Positions 7,229 through 15,004 of a stretch of 41,498 nt of DNA are shown here, piece by piece (position 1 is the first letter of the stretch; each line of letters starts with the position of its first letter). The notes beneath the pieces are model-generated. The model made no database searches, was not told where the DNA came from, and saw nothing but the letters and a program-made list of their open reading frames with translations. The DNA is from Magnetospirillum sp. (lineage in GTDB: Bacteria > Pseudomonadota > Alphaproteobacteria > Rhodospirillales > Magnetospirillaceae). The position numbers and the translations under genes are program-made. The stretch spans positions 1-41,498 of the forward strand of contig JACPDP010000011.1 of assembly GCA_016183945.1 (NCBI GenBank). The letters run 5' to 3'.

Positions 7229-8770
7229 ATGATCGCGTCCGACCGCTTGCTGTTTTCCGGCGCCGATTGGGACTTCGACCGCATCTGGCGGGTGCACGAT
7301 GCCATCGAGGACATTGCCATCAAGGAATTGGGGCTGTCCATCTACCCCAACCAGATCGAGGTCATTACCGCCGAGCAGATGCTCGACGCCTACTCCTCCA
7401 TCGGCATGCCGCTGATGTACAAGCATTGGTCGTTCGGCAAGCACTTCGCCTCCGACGAGGCGCTCTACCGCAAGGGCATGCGCGGCCTGGCCTACGAGAT
7501 CGTCATCAATTCCAGTCCCTGCATCAGCTACATCATGGAGGAGAACTCCATGGCCATGCAGACGCTGGTGATCGCCCATGCCGCCTTCGGCCACAACCAC
7601 TTCTTCAAGAACAACGCCCTGTTCAAACAGTGGACCGATGCCAGGGGCATCCTCGACTATCTGGAGTTCGCCAAGGGCTACATCACCCGTGCCGAGGAAC
7701 GCCACGGCCACCAGGCGGTGGAGCGGGTCCTCGACGCCGCCCATGCGCTGATGAGCCACAGCGTGCACAAGTACCCGCGCAAGCGTGTGCTCGACCTCAG
7801 TCAGGAGGAGAAGCGCGAGAAGGAGCGCGCCCAGTATCAGGAGAACATCTACAACGTGCTCTGGCGCACGGTGCCAAAGCCGGCGGCCAACCGCATGGGG
7901 TCGCGCGAGCTGGCCGAGCGCAAGCGCAAGCTGGGGCTGCCCGAGGAAAACATTCTTTATTTTTTGGAAAAGACGGCGCCGCGGTTGCAGCCCTGGCAGC
8001 GTGAGATCCTGCGCATCGTGCGCAACGTCTCCCAGTATTTCTATCCGCAGAAGCAGACCAAAGTGATGAACGAGGGCTGCGCCACCTTTGTCCATTACCA
8101 CATGGTCAACATGCTGTCGCAGCGCGGCATGCTGTCGGAGGGGGCGATGCTGGAAATCCTGCACTCGCATACCTCGGTGGTGTTCCAGCCGGATTTCGAT
8201 GACCCGCGTTTCTCCGGCATCAACCCCTATGCCTTGGGGTTCAACATGATGCAGGACATCAAGCGCATCTGCGAGGAGCCGACGGAGGAGGATCGCCAGT
8301 GGTTCCCCGACTTCGCCGGCAACCGCGATGCGTGGGGGACCTTGCGCTACGCCTGGTCCGACTACCGCGACGAAAGCTTCATCCTGCAGTTCCTCTCGCC
8401 CGCCCTGATGCGCAAGATGAAGCTGTTCAAGGTGCACAACGACGCCGACGAACCCAGCATGGAGGTCGAGGCCATCCACAACGAACGCGGCTATCGCGAA
8501 GTCCGCCGGGCGCTGGGGGCGGGCTACGACGTGGCCCAGATGGAGCCGGACATTCAGATCGTCGATGTCGATCTGGCCGGCGACCGCCGTCTGGTGCTGC
8601 ATCACCGCGTCGCCAACGGCGTGCTGCTCGACGAGGGCGACGCCAACCTGGTGCTGCGCCACATCGCCAATCTATGGGGTTATGAGGTCCGCCTCATCGA
8701 GATCGACGCCAACACCGAGATGAGCCTGCGCGAATTCGACGACGTGGCGCCGACGGCGAACCTGGGGTAG
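7229..8770 (+). CDS. spoVR: SpoVR family protein (YcgB)
   Basis: 513 residues, matching E. coli YcgB (510) and Bacillus SpoVR. The conserved core MNEGCATFVHYHMVN (SpoVR NEGxATFxHxxx) lies near 280-295, and the N-terminal DWDFDRIW and C-terminal regions are also intact. SpoVR is needed for spore cortex formation in Bacillus; in Gram-negatives it accompanies PrkA and YeaH in stress survival, with no proven biochemical activity. Start ATG 7229 follows the yeaH stop by 3 bases with a GGGGGGGACC ribosome site, so the two are probably translationally coupled. The operon ends at the hairpin 8784-8806. Confidence 0.96.
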   Translation: MIASDRLLFSGADWDFDRIWRVHDAIEDIAIKELGLSIYPNQIEVITAEQMLDAYSSIGMPLMYKHWSFGKHFASDEALYRKGMRGLAYEIVINSSPCISYIMEENSMAMQTLVIAHAAFGHNHFFKNNALFKQWTDARGILDYLEFAKGYITRAEERHGHQAVERVLDAAHALMSHSVHKYPRKRVLDLSQEEKREKERAQYQENIYNVLWRTVPKPAANRMGSRELAERKRKLGLPEENILYFLEKTAPRLQPWQREILRIVRNVSQYFYPQKQTKVMNEGCATFVHYHMVNMLSQRGMLSEGAMLEILHSHTSVVFQPDFDDPRFSGINPYALGFNMMQDIKRICEEPTEEDRQWFPDFAGNRDAWGTLRYAWSDYRDESFILQFLSPALMRKMKLFKVHNDADEPSMEVEAIHNERGYREVRRALGAGYDVAQMEPDIQIVDVDLAGDRRLVLHHRVANGVLLDEGDANLVLRHIANLWGYEVRLIEIDANTEMSLREFDDVAPTANLG

Positions 8771-8783
8771 GCGACAGATGCAA

Positions 8784-8806
8784 ACCCTCCCCCGGCGGGG
8801 GAGGGT
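8784..8806. terminator. Bidirectional hairpin between convergent genes
   Basis: A perfect 10-bp stem (8784-8793 with 8797-8806, loop GGC) lies 13 bases after the spoVR stop and 18 bases before the end of the convergent lipoprotein gene. It lacks a T-run on either strand. It is one of the CCCTCCCC palindrome family and probably contributes to termination from both sides. Confidence 0.55.
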
Positions 8807-8824
8807 AGGGTGGGGGAGAGGAAT

Positions 8825-9322
8825 TCAGTTCATCACCTTCCAGGAGCCGTCCGGCTGGCGGCAGGCGGTGCCGTAGCTTTCCTGCTGCTGGCCGCCCACC
8901 ACGACCGTCTGGTGGTACTCGCGGCAGTACTGGCTGGGAGCGGCCTGGAAGGTGCGGGTCGGGGTGATGTTGCCATAGGCGCCGCTGTCGGGATTGTTCC
9001 AGGCGATGGGGCGGCCCATTGGGGCCGTCTCGAACGCCTGCTGGCCGGCGCGGTTGGCATACATCTCGTCGGCGCGGTCGAGCGACTGGCCGACCTGGCT
9101 GCCGAGGAAGGCGCCCAGCAGGGTACCCGCCGCCGTCATGGCCAACTGGCCCTTGCCGCGGCCGAACTGCGCCCCGGCCAAGCCGCCGCCGACGGCACCG
9201 AGGACGCCGCCGCCGGTGCTCTTGTTGAGGCCGAAGCCGCCGGAATTGCCGCCATAAGGCCCCGGCTGGGCACAGGCGGCGAGAGACAGGGAAAGGGCAA
9301 TCGCCACCGCTACGTTACGCAT
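8825..9322 (-). CDS. Glycine-zipper outer-membrane lipoprotein (17 kDa surface antigen-like)
   Basis: 165 residues. A lipoprotein signal peptide (MRNVAVAIALSLSLAAC) ends in the lipobox LAAC, with Cys17 the lipidation site. The mature part has a glycine-zipper segment (GGGVLGAVGGGLAGAQFGRG and AGTLLGAFLGSQVG) typical of the Rickettsia 17-kDa-antigen/2TM glycine-zipper family, then a domain ending YCREYHQTVVVGGQQQESYG that is usual in these proteins. It is likely anchored in the outer membrane; the role is unknown. The start at ATG 9322 is preferred over ATG 9328 because GGAGG lies 7 bases before the former and abuts the latter. Confidence 0.85.
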   Translation of the reverse strand: MRNVAVAIALSLSLAACAQPGPYGGNSGGFGLNKSTGGGVLGAVGGGLAGAQFGRGKGQLAMTAAGTLLGAFLGSQVGQSLDRADEMYANRAGQQAFETAPMGRPIAWNNPDSGAYGNITPTRTFQAAPSQYCREYHQTVVVGGQQQESYGTACRQPDGSWKVMN

Positions 9323-9390
9323 GGTCATCCTCCATGGACTGCGCTGGGTCCAGGATTAGACGGCCAAACAGGCAGAATTATGGCGGTCAT

Positions 9391-9419
9391 CCAACCCTCC
9401 TCCGCTGGGGGAGGGTTGG
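9391..9419. repeat. CCAACCCTCC-type palindrome
   Basis: A 13-bp stem (9391-9403 with 9407-9419, loop GCT, one T-G wobble) lies just 10 bases downstream of the trcR stop on the minus strand and upstream of the lipoprotein gene. No T-run is present. It probably acts as the trcR 3' hairpin and is a member of the recurrent palindrome family of this window. Confidence 0.6.
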
Positions 9420-9429
9420 GAACGGAAAA

Positions 9430-10005
9430 TTACTCCGGCTGCTGCTCGTGATGCTCGACCGGGGCCTCGACAGGGCGGGGGCCGCCGCGCGGGCGGGCGA
9501 GGGCGACCGCCTTTTCCAACTCGGCCTCGGAGCACAGCCCCAGCGTCACCGGATTGCGTGGCTTGACGTTGAGGGCGTTCCAATGGGTCTTGTCGCGGAT
9601 CGACTGGATGGTCGGCTTGGTGGTGCCGATCAGCTTCGAGATCTGGGCATCCGAAATTTCGGGGTGATGCTTGATGATCCACGAGATGGCGTCGGGGCGG
9701 TCCTGGCGCTTGGATACCGGGGTGTAGCGGGCGCCCTTCTGCTTGGAGCGCGGCTGCGGCACATCGGTGATGATCAGGCGCAGGCTGGCGTCCGGATCGG
9801 CCTCGCAGCGTTCGATCTCCTCCCGGCCGACTTGCCCATTGGCCACGGGATCGAGACCGACGATGCCCGCGGCAACCTCGCCGTCGGCGATGGCCTGCAC
9901 TTCCAGCGAATGCAGGCCGCAGAAGTCGGCGATCTGCTCAAAGGTGAGCGCGGTGTTCTCGACGAGCCACACGGCGGTAGCCTTGGGCATGAGCGGCAGA
10001 GCCAT
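9430..10005 (-). CDS. trcR: Cell-cycle transcriptional regulator TrcR (DUF1013)
   Basis: 191 residues starting MALPLMPKATAVWLVENTAL, the highly conserved N-terminus of alphaproteobacterial DUF1013 proteins. Two HTH-like segments can be seen: one near 15-35 (TFEQIADFCGLHSLEVQAIA), and one near 120-145 (ISDAQISKLIGTTKPTIQSI). In Caulobacter, TrcR binds RNA polymerase and promoters of housekeeping and cell-cycle genes. The start is ATG 10005 with AGGAGG 5-10 bases upstream; the frame extends 9 codons further but without a ribosome site. The C-terminal 30 residues are Pro/His/Glu-rich and probably disordered. The gene is monocistronic, ending at the palindrome 9391-9419. Confidence 0.93.
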   Translation of the reverse strand: MALPLMPKATAVWLVENTALTFEQIADFCGLHSLEVQAIADGEVAAGIVGLDPVANGQVGREEIERCEADPDASLRLIITDVPQPRSKQKGARYTPVSKRQDRPDAISWIIKHHPEISDAQISKLIGTTKPTIQSIRDKTHWNALNVKPRNPVTLGLCSEAELEKAVALARPRGGPRPVEAPVEHHEQQPE

Positions 10006-10144
10006 GAAACCTCCTAGAAATCTGGACTTCATACGGGCAAGTCCGTCGCCGGCGTCCTCGGCCGGCGGAATGCGCCGCTAGTTATAGGGGCGAACCCGAC
10101 GCTGGTCAAACGTCGGAGACGTGAATCAAACGTCCGAGAGGACC

Positions 10145-11137
10145 TCACACCGTAAGCACTATCTTGCCGATATGGGTGTTGGATTCCATCAGTCTATGGG
10201 CCTCGGCCGCTTGCGCCAGCGGAAAAGTGGCGTGGATCACCGGCCGGATCCGGCCCTCGCTCAGCAGCGGCCACACCTTCTCGTGCAGGCCGTGCGCCAT
10301 CTCGGCCTTGCGCTCGTTGGATTGCGGCCGGAGCGTCGAGCCGGTCAGCGTCAGGCGCTTCAGCATCACCGGCATCATGTTGAGCTCGACGGTGGCGCCG
10401 CGCAGGAAGGCGATCGACACCAGGCGGCCGTCGGCATTCAGCGCCTTGACGTTGCGGGGGATGTAGTCGCCGCCCACCATGTCGAGGATGACGTCGACAC
10501 CGCGGCCGCCGGTCAACGATTTCACGACCTCGACGAAGTCCTCGCTGGTGTAGTCGATGGCGCGCGCGGCGCCGAGGTCGCGGCAGGACTTGCATTTGGC
10601 CGGCCCCGACGCGGTGGCGAAGACGGTGGCGCCGAAGGCACTGGCCAACTGGATGGCGGTGGTGCCGATACCGCTGGCGCCGCCATGCACCAGGAAGCTC
10701 TCGCCCGCCTGCAGGCGGCCGCGTTCGAATACGTTGTGCCACACGGTGAAGAAGGTCTCGGGCAGCGCCGCGGCGCGCACCATATCGTAGTCGAACGGGC
10801 ACGGCAGGCAGAGGCGGGCGTCGGCGGTGACGTATTCGGCGTAGCCGCCGCCGGCCACCAGGGCACAGACCTCGTCGCCGATGCGGGGCGTCAGCACGCC
10901 GTCGGCCGCCGCCATCACCGTGCCGGCCACTTCCAGTCCCGGCAGTTCGGAGGTGCCGGGCGGCGGCGGATAGGCCCCCTGGCGCTGCAGCACGTCCGGC
11001 CGGTTGATGCCGGCGGCGGCGACCTTGATCAGCACCTCGCCGGCGGCCGGCCTGGGCAGCGGCCGGACAGCCGGAAGCAGGACGTCAGGCGGGCCGGGAC
11101 GCGAAATTTCGATACAGGTCATGGTCTCCGGCAGCAT
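10145..11137 (-). CDS. NAD(P)H quinone oxidoreductase, PIG3/Qor type (zinc-free MDR)
   Basis: About 330 residues of the medium-chain reductase family. The N-terminal GroES-like domain includes GINRPDVLQRQGAYPPPPG, the signature of the PIG3 branch of quinone oxidoreductases. The Rossmann domain has HGGASGIGTTAIQLA at about 145-160. Zinc-ligand cysteines are absent, as in other quinone reductases. The reaction is NADPH-dependent reduction of quinones or enones in the cytoplasm. The start is placed at ATG 11137 (MLPETMTCIEISRPG) with AGGAGGGG 8-15 bases upstream; ATG 11122 (MTCIEIS) is an alternative. It is divergent from the DUF1192 gene. Confidence 0.9.
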   Translation of the reverse strand: MLPETMTCIEISRPGPPDVLLPAVRPLPRPAAGEVLIKVAAAGINRPDVLQRQGAYPPPPGTSELPGLEVAGTVMAAADGVLTPRIGDEVCALVAGGGYAEYVTADARLCLPCPFDYDMVRAAALPETFFTVWHNVFERGRLQAGESFLVHGGASGIGTTAIQLASAFGATVFATASGPAKCKSCRDLGAARAIDYTSEDFVEVVKSLTGGRGVDVILDMVGGDYIPRNVKALNADGRLVSIAFLRGATVELNMMPVMLKRLTLTGSTLRPQSNERKAEMAHGLHEKVWPLLSEGRIRPVIHATFPLAQAAEAHRLMESNTHIGKIVLTV

Positions 11138-11214
11138 GATTATGGTCCCCTCCTGACACCGGTCGGGCCAATCTGGTACGTTCATCAACGGTTGGCAAGA
11201 GCGGAAGGTATCCC

Positions 11215-11397
11215 ATGGACATCGAGGATCTGGAACCGCGCAAAAAGGCCCCGGAGAAGCGCAATCTTGAGCCACTTTCGGTAGATGAACTTGGCGACTA
11301 CATCGCCGAATTGGAGGGTGAGATTGGCCGCGCCCGGGCGGCGATCACTGCCAAGCAGTCGGTGCGGGCGGGGGCCGAGGCGTTATTCAAGCGGTAA
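11215..11397 (+). CDS. DUF1192 family small protein
   Basis: 60 residues, beginning MDIEDLEPRKK and containing LSVDELGDYIAELEGEIGRA, the conserved DUF1192 block with a short amphipathic helix. The family is alphaproteobacterial, 55-70 residues long and of unknown function. AGCGGAAGGTATCCC precedes the ATG, with GGAAGG about 8 bases away. It is divergent from the quinone oxidoreductase across a 77-base shared control region, a pairing I recall from other alphaproteobacteria. Confidence 0.9.
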   Translation: MDIEDLEPRKKAPEKRNLEPLSVDELGDYIAELEGEIGRARAAITAKQSVRAGAEALFKR

Positions 11398-11476
11398 TCG
11401 GCACTTGAATGCTGGTTTGACGATTGGTATGACCATCCCAGCCTAGGGTTGAATCCACCAACTGGGACAGGGTCTC

Positions 11477-11923
11477 ATGGCACAACGCGAAACCGCCCGG
11501 CGCGGCGACTTCCTCTTCCACGTCGCCATCCAGACCCGCTGGTCGGACAACGACATGTTCGGCCACGTCAACAACGTGGAATACTACCGCTTTTTCGAGA
11601 TCGCCGTGGCCGAATTCCTGATGGGTCCCTGCAAGCTCGACCTGTTCCACGCCCCGTTCATTCCATTTGCCGCCGAGAGCCTGTGCCGCTTCGGTCGGCC
11701 GTTGTCCTGGCCGGAAAAGGTGACGGCGGGGCTCAAGGTGGAGCACCTCGGCACCACCAGCATGCGCTACGCCATCGCGCTGTTCGGCGAGGGCAGCGAC
11801 GAGGCCGCCGCCGAGGGGCACTGGGTGCATGTTTTCGTCGATCGCGAGGAGCAGCGGCCGGTGCCCATCCCGCCCGAGTTGCGGGCGGTGTTCGAAGCAC
11901 ACCGTGGGGCGATGGCTACCTGA
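11477..11923 (+). CDS. Acyl-CoA thioesterase, 4HBT/YbgC family
   Basis: 148 residues with the hot-dog fold signature RWSDNDMFGHVNNVEYYRFF at about 24-43. The Asp in DNDxxGHVNN is the presumed catalytic acid and the Tyr pair is typical of the 4-hydroxybenzoyl-CoA thioesterase/FadM branch. It hydrolyses acyl-CoA thioesters in the cytoplasm; aryl versus long-chain preference cannot be told. An AGGG lies 5 bases before the ATG. The last 8 bases overlap the convergent small gene at 11916. Residues 135-148 are free of extra domains. Confidence 0.88.
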   Translation: MAQRETARRGDFLFHVAIQTRWSDNDMFGHVNNVEYYRFFEIAVAEFLMGPCKLDLFHAPFIPFAAESLCRFGRPLSWPEKVTAGLKVEHLGTTSMRYAIALFGEGSDEAAAEGHWVHVFVDREEQRPVPIPPELRAVFEAHRGAMAT

Positions 11924-12146
11924 TCCGTTTCAGCAGTACGCGCACACTGGCAAACTCGTCGACGTCGTCGGTATAGCAGGCGACGTCCTGAACGCGATAC
12001 CACTTGCCAGTACGCGACTTGATGGTCTTTCCGATGGCGGGCGCGATATCGGCTTCGAAGTACTTGTTGACCTCGCTCTTGTCAAAAGACTCAGTGACAA
12101 CGTACCGCATGGCCGCGCGCGTCCGGAAGAAAAGTTGTTCGTCCAT
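11916..12146 (-). CDS. Small hypothetical protein
   Basis: About 76 residues (MDEQLFFRTRAAMRYVVTES to LLKRIR), basic and probably alpha/beta; no family recognised. The frame continues upstream to ATG 12182 and TTG 12188 (up to 90 residues). None of the starts has a strong ribosome site, so the start is uncertain. The coding region and the upstream segment 12150-12260 are distinctly more AT-rich than the surroundings, suggesting later acquisition. The 3' end overlaps the convergent thioesterase by 8 bases. It neighbours the apparent transposase remnant at 12316-12534. Confidence 0.55.
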   Translation of the reverse strand: MDEQLFFRTRAAMRYVVTESFDKSEVNKYFEADIAPAIGKTIKSRTGKWYRVQDVACYTDDVDEFASVRVLLKRIR

Positions 12147-12315
12147 CTGTACAGTGCCATGAGTGTGGAAATAATGCAACATTATCAATATGAATACAAT
12201 TTTACGGAATTTTCCGCATTATTTTGTTGTTACTGTTGCGACGTATCTGAAGTGCGCGATGGGGAATGGGGGGGTGTCAAGGCAAGGCTTATCGCGATGA
12301 GGCAGATGAAGCAAG

Positions 12316-12534
12316 TTAGCCGCCACCCGCCTTCGCCGTTATCCTATGCTTCTGAGAGTTTCGGCGGATCGTGGCAGAGCCCTTCCGAGGGTTTTCTTTG
12401 CCGGTGATGTCCCAATAGGATGTCGGTGTATGCTGCGTTGCCAACCCGAGGACCGCCTCAAAGGAGGCATGCCGATAAAAGCGTCGGTTGTAGTGGAAGA
12501 CAAAAGCGAAAGGCGACAGGTGGTTACGCCGCAT
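12316..12534 (-). pseudogene. Probable IS1595-like transposase remnant (C-terminal fragment)
   Basis: A 72-codon fragment reading from about 12534 to a stop at 12316. It contains HLSPFAFVFHYNRRFYRHAS, then FEAVLGLATQHTPTSYWDIT. This resembles the C-terminal end of IS1595/ISXO2-type transposases, where a HLxxYxxxFxxRxNRR block is followed by a LLGL-like segment. The upstream catalytic DDE part is absent; the next bases belong to the kinase gene. GC content is lower than in neighbours and no terminal inverted repeats were found. The remaining gap around it (12147-12315 and 12535-12574) shows no gene. Family assignment is from memory of motif shape and is tentative. Confidence 0.4.
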
Positions 12535-12574
12535 CAATAGGATGCCTGTTGCTGCCGTGTGTCGAAGTCTCTGC

Positions 12575-14470
12575 TTATTCGCCGTGGAGCACCTCCGCCA
12601 GGGTCGCCACGGACTTTTCCCACAGCGGCCGCATGTCGCGGGTGCGGGCGGGGGCTCGGAAATCGCCGGCCAGGGCGAGGTCCTCGATGCCACGGCAGCA
12701 CTCCGCCAGCGCGGTGCAGTGCAGGCTCATGGCCGCGCTCGACAGCTTGTGCGCCGTGGCGGCCAGCTGACGGAAGCGTCCCTCGGCGGCGTGGCCCTCG
12801 GCGGCGTCGAGATCGGCGGCCGAACTGGTCCGGAACAGCGTGGCCAGGCCCTGCATCCGCTCGATGCCCAGGGCGGCGATGTCCTCGGCCAGCCCGTCCA
12901 TCGCCACCACCCGCCGCACAGCGTCCGCCGCCGTCCGCTGCGGGCAGCCGACCAGCAGGCGGGCGATATCGTCGACACGGAACGGTTTGCCGAGGCAGCC
13001 GGAAATCCCGGCCTCGCGCCACCGCGCCTCCGACACCGCCTCGGGGTTGGCGGTCAGCAGGTAGATGGCGGGGGCGACGTCATTCGCCGCCCGGATCGCC
13101 CGCGCCGTGGCGAGCCCGTCCATTCCCGGCATGACCATGTCGAGCAAGACGCCGTCGAAGCGATGCCGCCGCGTCAGGGCCACCGCCAGCTCGCCATCGG
13201 CGGCGGCGATCACCCTGTGGCCGCGCGACTCCAGCAGGCGGGCCGCCACCTCGCGGTTCACCTGGTTGTCGTCCACCAGCAGGATGCGCAGCGGCCGCGG
13301 ATCGGCGGTGGTGCGGCCGTCCCCGGCGGGCAGCACCGGCGCCGCCGAGACCGGCAGCGGCAGATCGACATGAAAGCGGCTGCCCTGGCCCGGCACGCTG
13401 TCGAAGTGGATGCCGCCCCCCATCAACGCCACCAGCCGGAGGCAGATGGCGAGGCCCAGCCCGGCGCCACCGTAGCGCCGACCGGGAACGGCGTCACCTT
13501 GCCAGAACTCGGTGAAGAGATTGGGGCGCTCGGCCTCGGGGATGCCGATGCCGGTGTCGGCGACGGTGAAGCGCAGAACCTGGCAGCCGCCGACCTCGGC
13601 GGTGGGCTCGACGGCGATGTCGACACCGCCGGAGTCGGTGAACTTGATGGCGTTACCCACCAGGTTGAACAGGATCTGGCGCAACCGCAGACGGTCGCCG
13701 TGGACGATGCGCTGGACGTCGTCGGAGATGGCGGCCGACAGCCGCAGGCTCTTTTCGGCGGCGCGCGAGGCCATGACCAGGCGGACCTCCTCGACGGTGC
13801 CCACCACATCGAAGGCGGTGGGCTGCAGCGTCAACCCGTCGGCGTCGAGGCGGGCGAAGTCGAGGATGTCATTGACCAGCCCCAGCAGCAGTTCGCCCGA
13901 CGACAGCACCGCCTCGCCGAAGGTCTGCTGGCGCTTGTCCAGCGGCGTCTCCAGCAGGATGCGCGTCATGCCGAGGATGCCGTTCAGCGGTGTCCGGATT
14001 TCGTGGCCCATCATGGCGAGAAACACCGACTTGGCGCGCGCCGCCTGCTCGGCCTTGTCGCGCGCCTCGGTCAGCGCCTGTTCGGCCGCCTTGCGCTCGA
14101 TGGCGTAGCGGATGACGCGCCCCAACTCCGAGCCGTCGCCGCGGCCCTTGACCAGATAATCCTGGGCGCCATGCTTCAAGGCCTCGAACGCCAGCTCCTC
14201 GTCGTCGTTGCCGGTCAGCACCACCACCGGCAGCCGGGGAGCGGCGACGAGGAGGGCGTTGAGCGTGCCCAGCCCGGTCGAGTCGGGAACGCTGAGATCG
14301 GCCAGCACCACGTCGACCTCGCTGTCGCCCAGCGCCGACAGCGCCTCGGCCAGCCGTGCCACCACGGTCACGGCAAAACTGCCGGTTTTCAGCCGACGCA
14401 ACATCAGCCCCACCATCCGGGCGTCGTCGGGATCGTCCTCCAGCAGGAGGACGCGGATGGCCTCGGGCAT
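12575..14470 (-). CDS. Hybrid histidine kinase REC-HisKA-HATPase-REC-HPt
   Basis: 631 residues without membrane segments. An N-terminal receiver (phosphoacceptor Asp58) is followed by a coiled linker (about 125-150), HisKA with His156 in GHEIRTPLNG, HATPase (N box VGNAIKFT near 271-278, G boxes DTGIGI and GGAGLGLAI), a second receiver with Asp444, and a C-terminal HPt domain with His574 (AHKLSSAA). It is therefore a soluble phosphorelay hub whose N-terminal receiver probably takes its input from another kinase. AAGGA lies 5 bases before ATG 14470. It sits 9 bases after the single-domain regulator gene and probably shares its transcript. No DNA-binding output is encoded. Confidence 0.93.
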   Translation of the reverse strand: MPEAIRVLLLEDDPDDARMVGLMLRRLKTGSFAVTVVARLAEALSALGDSEVDVVLADLSVPDSTGLGTLNALLVAAPRLPVVVLTGNDDEELAFEALKHGAQDYLVKGRGDGSELGRVIRYAIERKAAEQALTEARDKAEQAARAKSVFLAMMGHEIRTPLNGILGMTRILLETPLDKRQQTFGEAVLSSGELLLGLVNDILDFARLDADGLTLQPTAFDVVGTVEEVRLVMASRAAEKSLRLSAAISDDVQRIVHGDRLRLRQILFNLVGNAIKFTDSGGVDIAVEPTAEVGGCQVLRFTVADTGIGIPEAERPNLFTEFWQGDAVPGRRYGGAGLGLAICLRLVALMGGGIHFDSVPGQGSRFHVDLPLPVSAAPVLPAGDGRTTADPRPLRILLVDDNQVNREVAARLLESRGHRVIAAADGELAVALTRRHRFDGVLLDMVMPGMDGLATARAIRAANDVAPAIYLLTANPEAVSEARWREAGISGCLGKPFRVDDIARLLVGCPQRTAADAVRRVVAMDGLAEDIAALGIERMQGLATLFRTSSAADLDAAEGHAAEGRFRQLAATAHKLSSAAMSLHCTALAECCRGIEDLALAGDFRAPARTRDMRPLWEKSVATLAEVLHGE

Positions 14471-14479
14471 GCTGTCCTT

Positions 14480-14917
14480 TCAGCGCGGCAGCCGAACCAG
14501 CCCGAACCAGTACTCCTGGATGGCATGGATGGCGTTGGTGATGGTCTCGACATCCATGGGCTTGGTGACGAAGCTGTTGGCGCCCAACTGGTAGGCCCGC
14601 AGGATGTCGCGCTCGGCCTCGGAGGTGGACAGCACCACCACCGGGATGGCACGGAGTGTCGGGTCGGTCTTGATCTCCTCCAGGATTTCATGGCCGCTGC
14701 GGCCGGGCAGGTTGAGATCGAGCAGGATCAGGTCGGGGCGCGGTGCGTCGCGGTGGACGCCGATCTGGCGCAGGAAGGCAAGGGCCTCGAGCCCGTTCTT
14801 GACGTGGTGGAGCATGCAGTCGTGGCGACCGCGCCGCATGGCGATTCGCACCAGGCCGGCGTCACCCAGGTCGTCCTCCACCAGCAGCACCTGATATGGC
14901 TGGCCGCTCACGGTCAT
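14480..14917 (-). CDS. Single-domain response regulator, Rcp1/CheY-like
   Basis: 145 residues, a lone receiver domain. Acidic residues EDD at 14-16, phosphoacceptor Asp67 (LILLDLNLPG), the conserved Thr/Ser (VVLSTS) and Lys (VTKPMD) are all present. The LLDLNLPGxxGxEIL pattern and the C-terminal extension are typical of the Rcp1 branch, which partners phytochrome-like or HWE/HisKA PAS kinases. It lies between a PAS histidine kinase (87 bases upstream) and the hybrid HPt kinase (9 bases downstream), so it is probably a phosphate shuttle between them. That flow of phosphate is inference. Confidence 0.92.
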   Translation of the reverse strand: MTVSGQPYQVLLVEDDLGDAGLVRIAMRRGRHDCMLHHVKNGLEALAFLRQIGVHRDAPRPDLILLDLNLPGRSGHEILEEIKTDPTLRAIPVVVLSTSEAERDILRAYQLGANSFVTKPMDVETITNAIHAIQEYWFGLVRLPR

Positions 14918-15004
14918 CCTCCCGGAAGTCCTGTTTGACCCTCTCGCAAAAGCCGGCCGATGGCAAGAGGGTCAAGCATACCTGCGCCCGGTGAGCGCGT
15001 CGCC

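Noticed and set aside
5837..8662. A 941-codon open frame on the minus strand opposite yeaH and spoVR
   Set aside because: It is His/Gly/Val/Leu-rich without any domain, the usual antisense shadow of high-GC coding sequence; the plus strand holds two clear conserved genes.
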